Shown here in pieces: positions 55,833 through 64,000 of a stretch of 64,000 nt of DNA. The stretch lies in contig CP136061.1 in the NCBI GenBank assembly GCA_032622095.1, forward strand, positions 42,539,797 to 42,603,796, in the 5' to 3' direction. The stretch is from Siphonodentalium dalli. Taxonomy: Eukaryota > Mollusca > Scaphopoda > Gadilida > Siphonodentaliidae. Below the pieces are notes generated by a model. That model was not told where the DNA came from. It was given only the letters and a program-made list of their open reading frames with translations, and made no database searches. Each line of letters begins with the position of its first letter. Within the stretch, counting starts at the first letter, position 1. The position numbers and the translations under genes were made by a program.

Positions 55833-56160
55833 TGGCCATAATTTTGTGCACGTTTAGTTCTCAAAATGTTTGGCGTCTGGAGTCTGTGACCGAATCTGAT
55901 TCGAAGTATATTATAGGGCCCAATTTGGTGAAATTTCGGTCTGTCCTCATGCCTCGAACTGGAGCCTAGGTCACTCTCGCCGTTTTTCTGTGATAAAGTT
56001 ACCCAGGTTCCGGAAATTGTGATAACAGTTACCCAGGTTGGAGAGGATTGTGATAAAGTTACCCAGGTTAATAGCATTTCATGTTTAGCAACAAATTATA
56101 AATTTTTGCGATCAAAATGACGAACTACGGTACTAATAATAATTATGTCTTAATTTATGC

Positions 56161-56165
56161 TTAAG
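56161..56165. other. 314-bp deletion junction at a TTAA, unit 63
   Basis: Same junction as units 57 and 61. This unit also lost one base (GATTTTGAA for GATGTTTGAA). Confidence 0.9.
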
Positions 56166-56348
56166 TCCCATACAAAGCACACGCGACAGGCAAGTATATA
56201 TTTCTCAAGATTTTGAATTCTACATGACAATTTTCGGGCAGTCCGCTGTGGTGTGGTGTCGGAAATTTGAATGCAATTCGGCCTGCTCTGATTGTTGTGG
56301 AGAAATATTCTCGCAAAACTGAATTAAGTTCTGATAAAAAATTTACTT

Positions 56349-56420
56349 TTCCCATGCCGGGAATCGAACCCGGGCCGCCTGGGTGAAAGCCAGGAATCCT
56401 AACCACTAGACCACATGGGA
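56349..56420 (-). tRNA. tRNA-Glu-TTC: tRNA-Glu (TTC), unit 63 reverse (doubly truncated unit)
   Basis: 72/72 to consensus; anticodon 56385-56387. The 3' flank begins AAGT instead of AGGT. Upstream, the triplicated motif is deleted but the 40-bp element remains. Confidence 0.94.
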
Positions 56421-56515
56421 TGGCCATAATTTTGTGCACGTTTAGTTCTCAAAATGTTTGGCGTCTGGAGTCTGTGACCGAATCTGATTCGAAGTATATT
56501 ATAGGGCCCAATTTG

Positions 56516-56519
56516 GTCT
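56516..56519. other. 219-bp deletion junction, unit 63
   Basis: CCCAATTTGGT runs directly into CTTAATTTATGC. Relative to unit 1, bases 814-1032 are missing, including all three direct motif copies. The right breakpoint lies one base before a TTAA; GT is shared at both ends. Confidence 0.88.
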
Positions 56520-56614
56520 TAATTTATGCTTAATAAGGGCTATTACTTGCCAAAATTGAACAATATTTCCCTCTGTCAGTTTTAAATCGAGTTGATATTG
56601 TGAGATTTGCTTAA

Positions 56615-57083
56615 AGGTACTCAACCCGATAAAACTCCTCTCAATTACTATTTCAATGGCTTCGGGGGTCAAAAATATTTGATTCGAGTCGAGGAAGTCG
56701 CCCATCAAAGCTCAGATTTGTTAGATATCGATTTTAGAAATCTATTATTTTTCATTATCGGGAATACTATCTGGCCCAGAACTCAGTAAAAATTGCGTTA
56801 AAATTACCACTTGATTTTAGAGTTATTCATCCTTGTCTGTTTGAATAGATTTGGAGTACACATCCAGAGCAGATTACGGCAGTTATCAGTACTCATCTCG
56901 AGAACATAACAAATTTGAAAAATCAATATCTAATAACTCTGAGCTTTGTTTGATGGGTTCCTCGACTCGAATCAAATATTTTTTACCCCCAAAGCCAAAG
57001 AAATAGTAATATAGGACCCTCTGATCGGATTGTTGTTGTTGGAATCTGTTGAGATGGGGACCCTCTTTACGGGTTGAGTACCT
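56615..57083. mobile_element. MITE copy 2, 469 bp, at a second TTAA site
   Basis: It has the same terminal repeats and internal foldback arms as copy 1. Its TTAA duplications are at 56611-56614 and 57084-57087. The target is TTTGCTTAACCTGAG, 81 bp nearer the next tRNA than the copy 1 site, so this is a separate insertion. It retains the 6 bp absent from copy 1. No transposase. Confidence 0.9.
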
Positions 57084-57149
57084 TTAACCTGAGTAACTTT
57101 ATCACAATTCAAACATTTTGACAACTATACTTGCAAGAGAAAATGGCCA

Positions 57150-57221
57150 TCCCATGTGGTCTAGTGGTTAGGATTCCTGGCTTTCACCCAGGCGGCCCGG
57201 GTTCGATTCCCGGCATGGGAA
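57150..57221 (+). tRNA. tRNA-Glu-TTC: tRNA-Glu (TTC), unit 64 forward
   Basis: 72/72 to consensus; anticodon 57183-57185. The MITE ends 66 bp upstream, at the start of the inverted motif copy. Confidence 0.95.
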
Positions 57222-57505
57222 AGGTGAATATATTTTGTCAAAACGTTTTGTTTGTTTTGTAGTAGAATTTTGCACCAAGGAGGTGTCACACGTTCTAGTC
57301 GCGACAAGGCAACCAAGGCAGTCCCATACAAAGCACACGCGACAGGCAAGTATATATTTCTCAAGATGTTTGAATTCTACATGACAATTTTCGGGCAGTC
57401 CGCTGTGGTGTGGTGTCGGAAATTTGAATGCAATTCGGCCTGCTCTGATTGTTGTGGAGAAATATTCTCGCAAAACTGAATTAAGTTCTGATAAAAAATT
57501 TACCT

Positions 57506-57577
57506 TTCCCATGCCGGGAATCGAACCCGGGCCGCCTGGGTGAAAGCCAGGAATCCTAACCACTAGACCACATGGGA
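57506..57577 (-). tRNA. tRNA-Glu-TTC: tRNA-Glu (TTC), unit 64 reverse
   Basis: 72/72 to consensus; anticodon 57542-57544. Confidence 0.95.
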
Positions 57578-58052
57578 TGGCCATAATTTTGTGCACGTTT
57601 AGTTCTCAAAATGTTTGGCGTCTGGAGTCTGTGACCGAATCTGATTCGAAGTATATTATAGGGCCCAATTTGGTGAAATTTCGGTCTGTCCTCATGCCTC
57701 GAACTGGAGCCTAGGTCACTCTCGCCGTTTTTCTGTGATAAAGTTACCCAGGTTCCGGAAATTGTGATAAAAGTTACCCAGGTTGGAGAGGATTGTGATA
57801 AAGTTACCCAGGTTAATAGCATTTCATGTTTAGCAACAAATTATAAATTTTTGCGATCAAAATGACGAACTACGGTACTAATAATAATTATGTCTTAATT
57901 TATGCTTAATAAGGGCTATTACTTGCCAAAATTGAACAATATTTCCCTCTGTCAGTTTTAAATCGAGTTGATATTGTGAGATTTGCTTAACCTGAGTAAC
58001 TTTATCACAATTCAAACATTTTGACAACTATACTTGCAAGAGAAAATGGCCA

Positions 58053-58124
58053 TCCCATGTGGTCTAGTGGTTAGGATTCCTGGCTTTCACCCAGGCGGCC
58101 CGGGTTCGATTCCCGGCATGGGAA
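58053..58124 (+). tRNA. tRNA-Glu-TTC: tRNA-Glu (TTC), unit 65 forward
   Basis: 72/72 to consensus; anticodon 58086-58088. Confidence 0.95.
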
Positions 58125-58408
58125 AGGTGAATATATTTTGTCAAAACGTTTTGTTTGTTTTGTAGTAGAATTTTGCACCAAGGAGGTGTCACACGTTCTA
58201 GTCGCGACAAGGCAACCAAGGCAGTCCCATACAAAGCACACGCGACAGGCAAGTATATATTTCTCAAGATGTTTGAATTCTACATGACAATTTTCGGGCA
58301 GTCCGCTGTGGTGTGGTGTCGGAAATTTGAATGCAATTCGGCCTGCTCTGATTGTTGTGGAGAAATATTCTCGCAAAACTGAATTAAGTTCTGATAAAAA
58401 ATTTACCT

Positions 58409-58480
58409 TTCCCATGCCGGGAATCGAACCCGGGCCGCCTGGGTGAAAGCCAGGAATCCTAACCACTAGACCACATGGGA
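58409..58480 (-). tRNA. tRNA-Glu-TTC: tRNA-Glu (TTC), unit 65 reverse
   Basis: 72/72 to consensus; anticodon 58445-58447. Confidence 0.95.
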
Positions 58481-58955
58481 TGGCCATAATTTTGTGCACG
58501 TTTAGTTCTCAAAATGTTTGGCGTCTGGAGTCTGTGACCGAATCTGATTCGAAGTATATTATAGGGCCCAATTTGGTGAAATTTCGGTCTGTCCTCATGC
58601 CTCGAACTGGAGCCTAGGACACTCTCGCCGTTTTTCTGTGATAAAGTTACCCAGGTTCCGGAAATTGTGATAAAAGTTACCCAGGTTGGAGAGGATTGTG
58701 ATAAAGTTACCCAGGTTAATAGCATTTCATGTTTAGCAACAAATTATAAATTTTTGCGATCAAAATGACGAACTACGGTACTAATAATAATTATGTCTTA
58801 ATTTATGCTTAATAAGGGCTATTACTTGCCAAAATTGAACAATATTTCCCTCTGTCAGTTTTAAATCGAGTTGATATTGTGAGATTTGCTTAACCTGAGT
58901 AACTTTATCACAATTCAAACATTTTGACAACTATACTTGCAAGAGAAAATGGCCA

Positions 58956-59027
58956 TCCCATGTGGTCTAGTGGTTAGGATTCCTGGCTTTCACCCAGGCG
59001 GCCCGGGTTCGATTCCCGGCATGGGAA
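58956..59027 (+). tRNA. tRNA-Glu-TTC: tRNA-Glu (TTC), unit 66 forward
   Basis: 72/72 to consensus; anticodon 58989-58991. Confidence 0.95.
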
Positions 59028-59311
59028 AGGTGAATATATTTTGTCAAAACGTTTTGTTTGTTTTGTAGTAGAATTTTGCACCAAGGAGGTGTCACACGTT
59101 CTAGTCGCGACAAGGCAACCAAGGCAGTCCCATACAAAGCACACGCGACAGGCAAGTATATATTTCTCAAGATGTTTGAATTCTACATGACAATTTTCGG
59201 GCAGTCCGCTGTGGTGTGGTGTCGGAAATTTGAATGCAATTCGGCCTGCTCTGATTGTTGTGGAGAAATATTCTCGCAAAACTGAATTAAGTTCTGATAA
59301 AAAATTTACCT

Positions 59312-59383
59312 TTCCCATGCCGGGAATCGAACCCGGGCCGCCTGGGTGAAAGCCAGGAATCCTAACCACTAGACCACATGGGA
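59312..59383 (-). tRNA. tRNA-Glu-TTC: tRNA-Glu (TTC), unit 66 reverse
   Basis: 72/72 to consensus; anticodon 59348-59350. Confidence 0.95.
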
Positions 59384-59711
59384 TGGCCATAATTTTGTGC
59401 ACGTTTAGTTCTCAAAATGTTTGGCGTCTGGAGTCTGTGACCGAATCTGATTCGAAGTATATTATAGGGCCCAATTTGGTGAAATTTCGGTCTGTCCTCA
59501 TGCCTCGAACTGGAGCCTAGGTCACTCTCGCCGTTTTTCTGTGATAAAGTTACCCAGGTTCCGGAAATTGTGATAACAGTTACCCAGGTTGGAGAGGATT
59601 GTGATAAAGTTACCCAGGTTAATAGCATTTCATGTTTAGCAACAAATTATAAATTTTTGCGATCAAAATGACGAACTACGGTACTAATAATAATTATGTC
59701 TTAATTTATGC

Positions 59712-59716
59712 TTAAG
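59712..59716. other. 314-bp deletion junction at a TTAA, unit 67
   Basis: Copy of the unit 63 junction, offset 3551 bp. Confidence 0.9.
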
Positions 59717-59899
59717 TCCCATACAAAGCACACGCGACAGGCAAGTATATATTTCTCAAGATTTTGAATTCTACATGACAATTTTCGGGCAGTCCGCTGT
59801 GGTGTGGTGTCGGAAATTTGAATGCAATTCGGCCTGCTCTGATTGTTGTGGAGAAATATTCTCGCAAAACTGAATTAAGTTCTGATAAAAAATTTACTT

Positions 59900-59971
59900 T
59901 TCCCATGCCGGGAATCGAACCCGGGCCGCCTGGGTGAAAGCCAGGAATCCTAACCACTAGACCACATGGGA
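59900..59971 (-). tRNA. tRNA-Glu-TTC: tRNA-Glu (TTC), unit 67 reverse (doubly truncated unit)
   Basis: 72/72 to consensus; anticodon 59936-59938; same flank changes as unit 63. Confidence 0.94.
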
Positions 59972-60066
59972 TGGCCATAATTTTGTGCACGTTTAGTTCT
60001 CAAAATGTTTGGCGTCTGGAGTCTGTGACCGAATCTGATTCGAAGTATATTATAGGGCCCAATTTG

Positions 60067-60070
60067 GTCT
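60067..60070. other. 219-bp deletion junction, unit 67
   Basis: Copy of the unit 63 junction; the three direct motif copies are absent here too. Confidence 0.88.
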
Positions 60071-60165
60071 TAATTTATGCTTAATAAGGGCTATTACTTG
60101 CCAAAATTGAACAATATTTCCCTCTGTCAGTTTTAAATCGAGTTGATATTGTGAGATTTGCTTAA

Positions 60166-60634
60166 AGGTACTCAACCCGATAAAACTCCTCTCAATTACT
60201 ATTTCAATGGCTTCGGGGGTCAAAAATATTTGATTCGAGTCGAGGAAGTCGCCCATCAAAGCTCAGATTTGTTAGATATCGATTTTAGAAATCTATTATT
60301 TTTCATTATCGGGAATACTATCTGGCCCAGAACTCAGTAAAAATTGCGTTAAAATTACCACTTGATTTTAGAGTTATTCATCCTTGTCTGTTTGAATAGA
60401 TTTGGAGTACACATCCAGAGCAGATTACGGCAGTTATCAGTACTCATCTCGAGAACATAACAAATTTGAAAAATCAATATCTAATAACTCTGAGCTTTGT
60501 TTGATGGGTTCCTCGACTCGAATCAAATATTTTTTACCCCCAAAGCCAAAGAAATAGTAATATAGGACCCTCTGATCGGATTGTTGTTGTTGGAATCTGT
60601 TGAGATGGGGACCCTCTTTACGGGTTGAGTACCT
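60166..60634. mobile_element. MITE copy 3, 469 bp, duplicate of copy 2
   Basis: TTAA duplications at 60162-60165 and 60635-60638. It has the same site, length and flanking truncations as copy 2, so it arose by duplication of the 3551-bp block rather than by transposition. Confidence 0.9.
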
Positions 60635-60700
60635 TTAACCTGAGTAACTTTATCACAATTCAAACATTTTGACAACTATACTTGCAAGAGAAAATGGCCA

Positions 60701-60772
60701 TCCCATGTGGTCTAGTGGTTAGGATTCCTGGCTTTCACCCAGGCGGCCCGGGTTCGATTCCCGGCATGGGAA
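60701..60772 (+). tRNA. tRNA-Glu-TTC: tRNA-Glu (TTC), unit 68 forward
   Basis: 72/72 to consensus; anticodon 60734-60736; MITE copy 3 ends 66 bp upstream. Confidence 0.95.
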
Positions 60773-61056
60773 AGGTGAATATATTTTGTCAAAACGTTTT
60801 GTTTGTTTTGTAGTAGAATTTTGCACCAAGGAGGTGTCACACGTTCTAGTCGCGACAAGGCAACCAAGGCAGTCCCATACAAAGCACACGCGACAGGCAA
60901 GTATATATTTCTCAAGATGTTTGAATTCTACATGACAATTTTCGGGCAGTCCGCTGTGGTGTGGTGTCGGAAATTTGAATGCAATTCGGCCTGCTCTGAT
61001 TGTTGTGGAGAAATATTCTCGCAAAACTGAATTAAGTTCTGATAAAAAATTTACCT

Positions 61057-61128
61057 TTCCCATGCCGGGAATCGAACCCGGGCCGCCTGGGTGAAAGCCA
61101 GGAATCCTAACCACTAGACCACATGGGA
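61057..61128 (-). tRNA. tRNA-Glu-TTC: tRNA-Glu (TTC), unit 68 reverse
   Basis: 72/72 to consensus; anticodon 61093-61095. Confidence 0.95.
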
Positions 61129-61603
61129 TGGCCATAATTTTGTGCACGTTTAGTTCTCAAAATGTTTGGCGTCTGGAGTCTGTGACCGAATCTGATTCGA
61201 AGTATATTATAGGGCCCAATTTGGTGAAATTTCGGTCTGTCCTCATGCCTCGAACTGGAGCCTAGGTCACTCTCGCCGTTTTTCTGTGATAAAGTTACCC
61301 AGGTTCCGGAAATTGTGATAAAAGTTACCCAGGTTGGAGAGGATTGTGATAAAGTTACCCAGGTTAATAGCATTTCATGTTTAGCAACAAATTATAAATT
61401 TTTGCGATCAAAATGACGAACTACGGTACTAATAATAATTATGTCTTAATTTATGCTTAATAAGGGCTATTACTTGCCAAAATTGAACAATATTTCCCTC
61501 TGTCAGTTTTAAATCGAGTTGATATTGTGAGATTTGCTTAACCTGAGTAACTTTATCACAATTCAAACATTTTGACAACTATACTTGCAAGAGAAAATGG
61601 CCA

Positions 61604-61675
61604 TCCCATGTGGTCTAGTGGTTAGGATTCCTGGCTTTCACCCAGGCGGCCCGGGTTCGATTCCCGGCATGGGAA
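61604..61675 (+). tRNA. tRNA-Glu-TTC: tRNA-Glu (TTC), unit 69 forward
   Basis: 72/72 to consensus; anticodon 61637-61639. Confidence 0.95.
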
Positions 61676-61959
61676 AGGTGAATATATTTTGTCAAAACGT
61701 TTTGTTTGTTTTGTAGTAGAATTTTGCACCAAGGAGGTGTCACACGTTCTAGTCGCGACAAGGCAACCAAGGCAGTCCCATACAAAGCACACGCGACAGG
61801 CAAGTATATATTTCTCAAGATGTTTGAATTCTACATGACAATTTTCGGGCAGTCCGCTGTGGTGTGGTGTCGGAAATTTGAATGCAATTCGGCCTGCTCT
61901 GATTGTTGTGGAGAAATATTCTCGCAAAACTGAATTAAGTTCTGATAAAAAATTTACCT

Positions 61960-62031
61960 TTCCCATGCCGGGAATCGAACCCGGGCCGCCTGGGTGAAAG
62001 CCAGGAATCCTAACCACTAGACCACATGGGA
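61960..62031 (-). tRNA. tRNA-Glu-TTC: tRNA-Glu (TTC), unit 69 reverse
   Basis: 72/72 to consensus; anticodon 61996-61998. Confidence 0.95.
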
Positions 62032-62506
62032 TGGCCATAATTTTGTGCACGTTTAGTTCTCAAAATGTTTGGCGTCTGGAGTCTGTGACCGAATCTGATT
62101 CGAAGTATATTATAGGGCCCAATTTGGTGAAATTTCGGTCTGTCCTCATGCCTCGAACTGGAGCCTAGGACACTCTCGCCGTTTTTCTGTGATAAAGTTA
62201 CCCAGGTTCCGGAAATTGTGATAAAAGTTACCCAGGTTGGAGAGGATTGTGATAAAGTTACCCAGGTTAATAGCATTTCATGTTTAGCAACAAATTATAA
62301 ATTTTTGCGATCAAAATGACGAACTACGGTACTAATAATAATTATGTCTTAATTTATGCTTAATAAGGGCTATTACTTGCCAAAATTGAACAATATTTCC
62401 CTCTGTCAGTTTTAAATCGAGTTGATATTGTGAGATTTGCTTAACCTGAGTAACTTTATCACAATTCAAACATTTTGACAACTATACTTGCAAGAGAAAA
62501 TGGCCA

Positions 62507-62578
62507 TCCCATGTGGTCTAGTGGTTAGGATTCCTGGCTTTCACCCAGGCGGCCCGGGTTCGATTCCCGGCATGGGAA
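62507..62578 (+). tRNA. tRNA-Glu-TTC: tRNA-Glu (TTC), unit 70 forward
   Basis: 72/72 to consensus; anticodon 62540-62542. Confidence 0.95.
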
Positions 62579-62862
62579 AGGTGAATATATTTTGTCAAAA
62601 CGTTTTGTTTGTTTTGTAGTAGAATTTTGCACCAAGGAGGTGTCACACGTTCTAGTCGCGACAAGGCAACCAAGGCAGTCCCATACAAAGCACACGCGAC
62701 AGGCAAGTATATATTTCTCAAGATGTTTGAATTCTACATGACAATTTTCGGGCAGTCCGCTGTGGTGTGGTGTCGGAAATTTGAATGCAATTCGGCCTGC
62801 TCTGATTGTTGTGGAGAAATATTCTCGCAAAACTGAATTAAGTTCTGATAAAAAATTTACCT

Positions 62863-62934
62863 TTCCCATGCCGGGAATCGAACACTGGCCGCCTTGGTGA
62901 AAGCCAGGAATCTTAACCACTAGACCACATGGGA
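62863..62934 (-). pseudogene. Probable tRNA-Glu pseudogene, unit 70 reverse
   Basis: There are four sense-strand changes. G22A (62913) is tolerated. C40A (62895) breaks an anticodon-stem pair. C49A (62886) and G51T (62884) break two of five T-stem pairs, and G51T also damages box B. The anticodon TTC (62899-62901) and terminator remain. The forward partner of the same unit is intact. Confidence 0.75.
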
Positions 62935-63409
62935 TGGCCATAATTTTGTGCACGTTTAGTTCTCAAAATGTTTGGCGTCTGGAGTCTGTGACCGAATCTG
63001 ATTCGAAGTATATTATAGGGCCCAATTTGGTGAAATTTCGGTCTGTCCTCATGCCTCGAACTGGAGCCTAGGACACTCTCGCCGTTTTTCTGTGATAAAG
63101 TTACCCAGGTTCCGGAAATTGTGATAAAAGTTACCCAGGTTGGAGAGGATTGTGATAAAGTTACCCAGGTTAATAGCATTTCATGTTTAGCAACAAATTA
63201 TAAATTTTTGCGATCAAAATGACGAACTACGGTACTAATAATAATTATGTCTTAATTTATGCTTAATAAGGGCTATTACTTGCCAAAATTGAACAATATT
63301 TCCCTCTGTCAGTTTTAAATCGAGTTGATATTGTGAGATTTGCTTAACCTGAGTAACTTTATCACAATTCAAACATTTTGACAACTATACTTGCAAGAGA
63401 AAATGGCCA

Positions 63410-63481
63410 TCCCATGTGGTCTAGTGGTTAGGATTCCTGGCTTTCACCCAGGCGGCCCGGGTTCGATTCCCGGCATGGGAA
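63410..63481 (+). tRNA. tRNA-Glu-TTC: tRNA-Glu (TTC), unit 71 forward
   Basis: 72/72 to consensus; anticodon 63443-63445. Confidence 0.95.
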
Positions 63482-63765
63482 AGGTGAATATATTTTGTCA
63501 AAACGTTTTGTTTGTTTTGTAGTAGAATTTTGCACCAAGGAGGTGTCACACGTTCTAGTCGCGACAAGGCAACCAAGGCAGTCCCATACAAAGCACACGC
63601 GACAGGCAAGTATATATTTCTCAAGATGTTTGAATTCTACATGACAATTTTCGGGCAGTCCGCTGTGGTGTGGTGTCGGAAATTTGAATGCAATTCGGCC
63701 TGCTCTGATTGTTGTGGAGAAATATTCTCGCAAAACTGAATTAAGTTCTGATAAAAAATTTACCT

Positions 63766-63837
63766 TTCCCATGCCGGGAATCGAACACTGGCCGCCTTGG
63801 TGAAAGCCAGGAATCTTAACCACTAGACCACATGGGA
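63766..63837 (-). pseudogene. Probable tRNA-Glu pseudogene, unit 71 reverse
   Basis: It carries the same four changes as unit 70 (63816, 63798, 63789, 63787 on the plus strand), so the decayed version has itself been amplified. Anticodon 63802-63804 unchanged. Confidence 0.75.
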
Positions 63838-64000
63838 TGGCCATAATTTTGTGCACGTTTAGTTCTCAAAATGTTTGGCGTCTGGAGTCTGTGACCGAAT
63901 CTGATTCGAAGTATATTATAGGGCCCAATTTGGTGAAATTTCGGTCTGTCCTCATGCCTCGAACTGGAGCCTAGGTCACTCTCGCCGTTTTTCTGTGATA

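Larger units (their letters stand above)
50615..56000. repeat. Higher-order duplication, 3298-bp period (units 56-59 and 60 onward)
   Basis: From 50615 and again from 53913 the order is: a C3A forward gene, a GATAACAG reverse spacer, a truncated unit without forward tRNA, then full units. The offset is 3298 bp (2709 + 589) for the forward genes, the truncated units and their deletion junctions. The match stops within units 58/62, whose spacers differ. An untruncated version starts at 47906 (offset 2709). Confidence 0.8.
55405..62506. repeat. Higher-order duplication of a 3551-bp block (units 62-65 and 66-69)
   Basis: 55405-58955 and 58956-62506 have the same order: a full unit, a truncated unit, a 219-bp deletion, a MITE, then two full units. 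The second of these carries GCCTAGGACAC (58618 and 62169 areas). tRNA genes, junctions and MITE ends are all offset by exactly 3551 bp. Similarity ends in unit 70, which has different variants from unit 66. Confidence 0.87.
1..64000. repeat. Tandem array of ~903-bp units, each with two convergent tRNA-Glu(TTC) genes
   Basis: The same unit recurs 71 times, counted by reverse tRNA copies, with almost no divergence. The period is 903 bp in most units. Exceptions are 904 or 905 bp (single- or two-base insertions in units 3, 16, 19, 24, 32, 33, 35), 902 bp (between units 39, 40 and 41) and 911 bp (between units 42 and 43, where a 9-bp insertion near 38516-38525 and a 1-bp loss occur). Larger changes are deletions of 87, 59, 219 and 314 bp and insertions of a MITE and a SINE. 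The window begins in the divergent spacer and ends in the same spacer, so neither array end is visible. Units are numbered from the forward gene at 289. tRNA positions below count from 1 at the 5' nucleotide; the anticodon is 34-36. Confidence 0.98.

Noticed and set aside
1-64000. CRISPR array or prokaryotic tRNA island
   Set aside because: The repeat is 903 bp with no spacers, no cas genes and no encoded CCA. Pol III terminators, a SINE and a MITE place it in a eukaryote.
1-64000. Array of tRNA-derived SINEs rather than tRNA genes
   Set aside because: The 72-nt genes fold completely, keep anticodon and terminators, and lack SINE bodies, tails or target duplications around each copy.
1-64000. 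Assembly artefact producing the repeated units
   Set aside because: Private point variants, indels, a SINE and MITEs with clean target duplications argue for real structure. Exact copy number, especially of the 1808-, 3298- and 3551-bp duplicates, cannot be confirmed from sequence alone.

Overview
The window is eukaryotic DNA and consists almost entirely of one tandem repeat. A unit of about 903 bp recurs from the first to the last base, and both window edges fall inside the array. I count 71 units. A full unit carries two nuclear tRNA-Glu genes (anticodon TTC), one on each strand and convergent. In the first unit they lie at 289-360 (+) and 645-716 (-). Across the window there are 67 forward and 71 reverse copies, 138 in all. 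By eye 122 match the 72-nt consensus exactly and 16 carry substitutions. The genes have internal box A and box B promoters, no encoded CCA, and oligo-T Pol III terminators. I support no protein-coding gene: the recurring open frames are antisense or out-of-frame readings of the tRNA repeat.

Organism: internal Pol III promoters, the absence of encoded CCA, a tRNA-derived SINE and a TTAA-type MITE all point to a eukaryote, most likely an animal. The SINE tail (TGAT repeats next to a GGGGTTTTATGTCG-like end) resembles SINEs I remember from mollusc or other lophotrochozoan genomes. That placement is a low-confidence inference.

Unit layout: a short upstream element (249-288), the forward tRNA (289-360), a 284-bp spacer holding both terminators (361-644), the reverse tRNA (645-716), its own matching upstream element (717-756), and then an AT-rich divergent spacer. 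That spacer contains three direct copies of a motif with core GTTACCCAGGTT and, nearer the next forward gene, one inverted copy. The two tRNA cassettes look like an old inverted duplication: 5' flanks are about 80% identical and gene bodies are 100% identical.

Region by region: 1-25.9 kb is a near-uniform array with a few point-mutant genes and one 87-bp deletion (10650). At 26.2-26.7 kb a MITE sits in a TTAA site. 27-45 kb is an array with a clear 1808-bp dimer duplication (29.6-33.2 kb) and a 59-bp net deletion (42.1 kb). At 45.03-45.34 kb a SINE with a 13-bp target duplication is inserted. 47.9-62.5 kb shows higher-order duplications of several units. These include four truncated units without a forward tRNA and two further MITE copies at a second TTAA site. 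The last two reverse genes (62.9 and 63.8 kb) carry four substitutions each and look like pseudogenes.

Together the copies would supply a very large dose of one tRNA isoacceptor, if they are transcribed. The array also records ongoing unequal exchange or conversion, deletion and transposon traffic.
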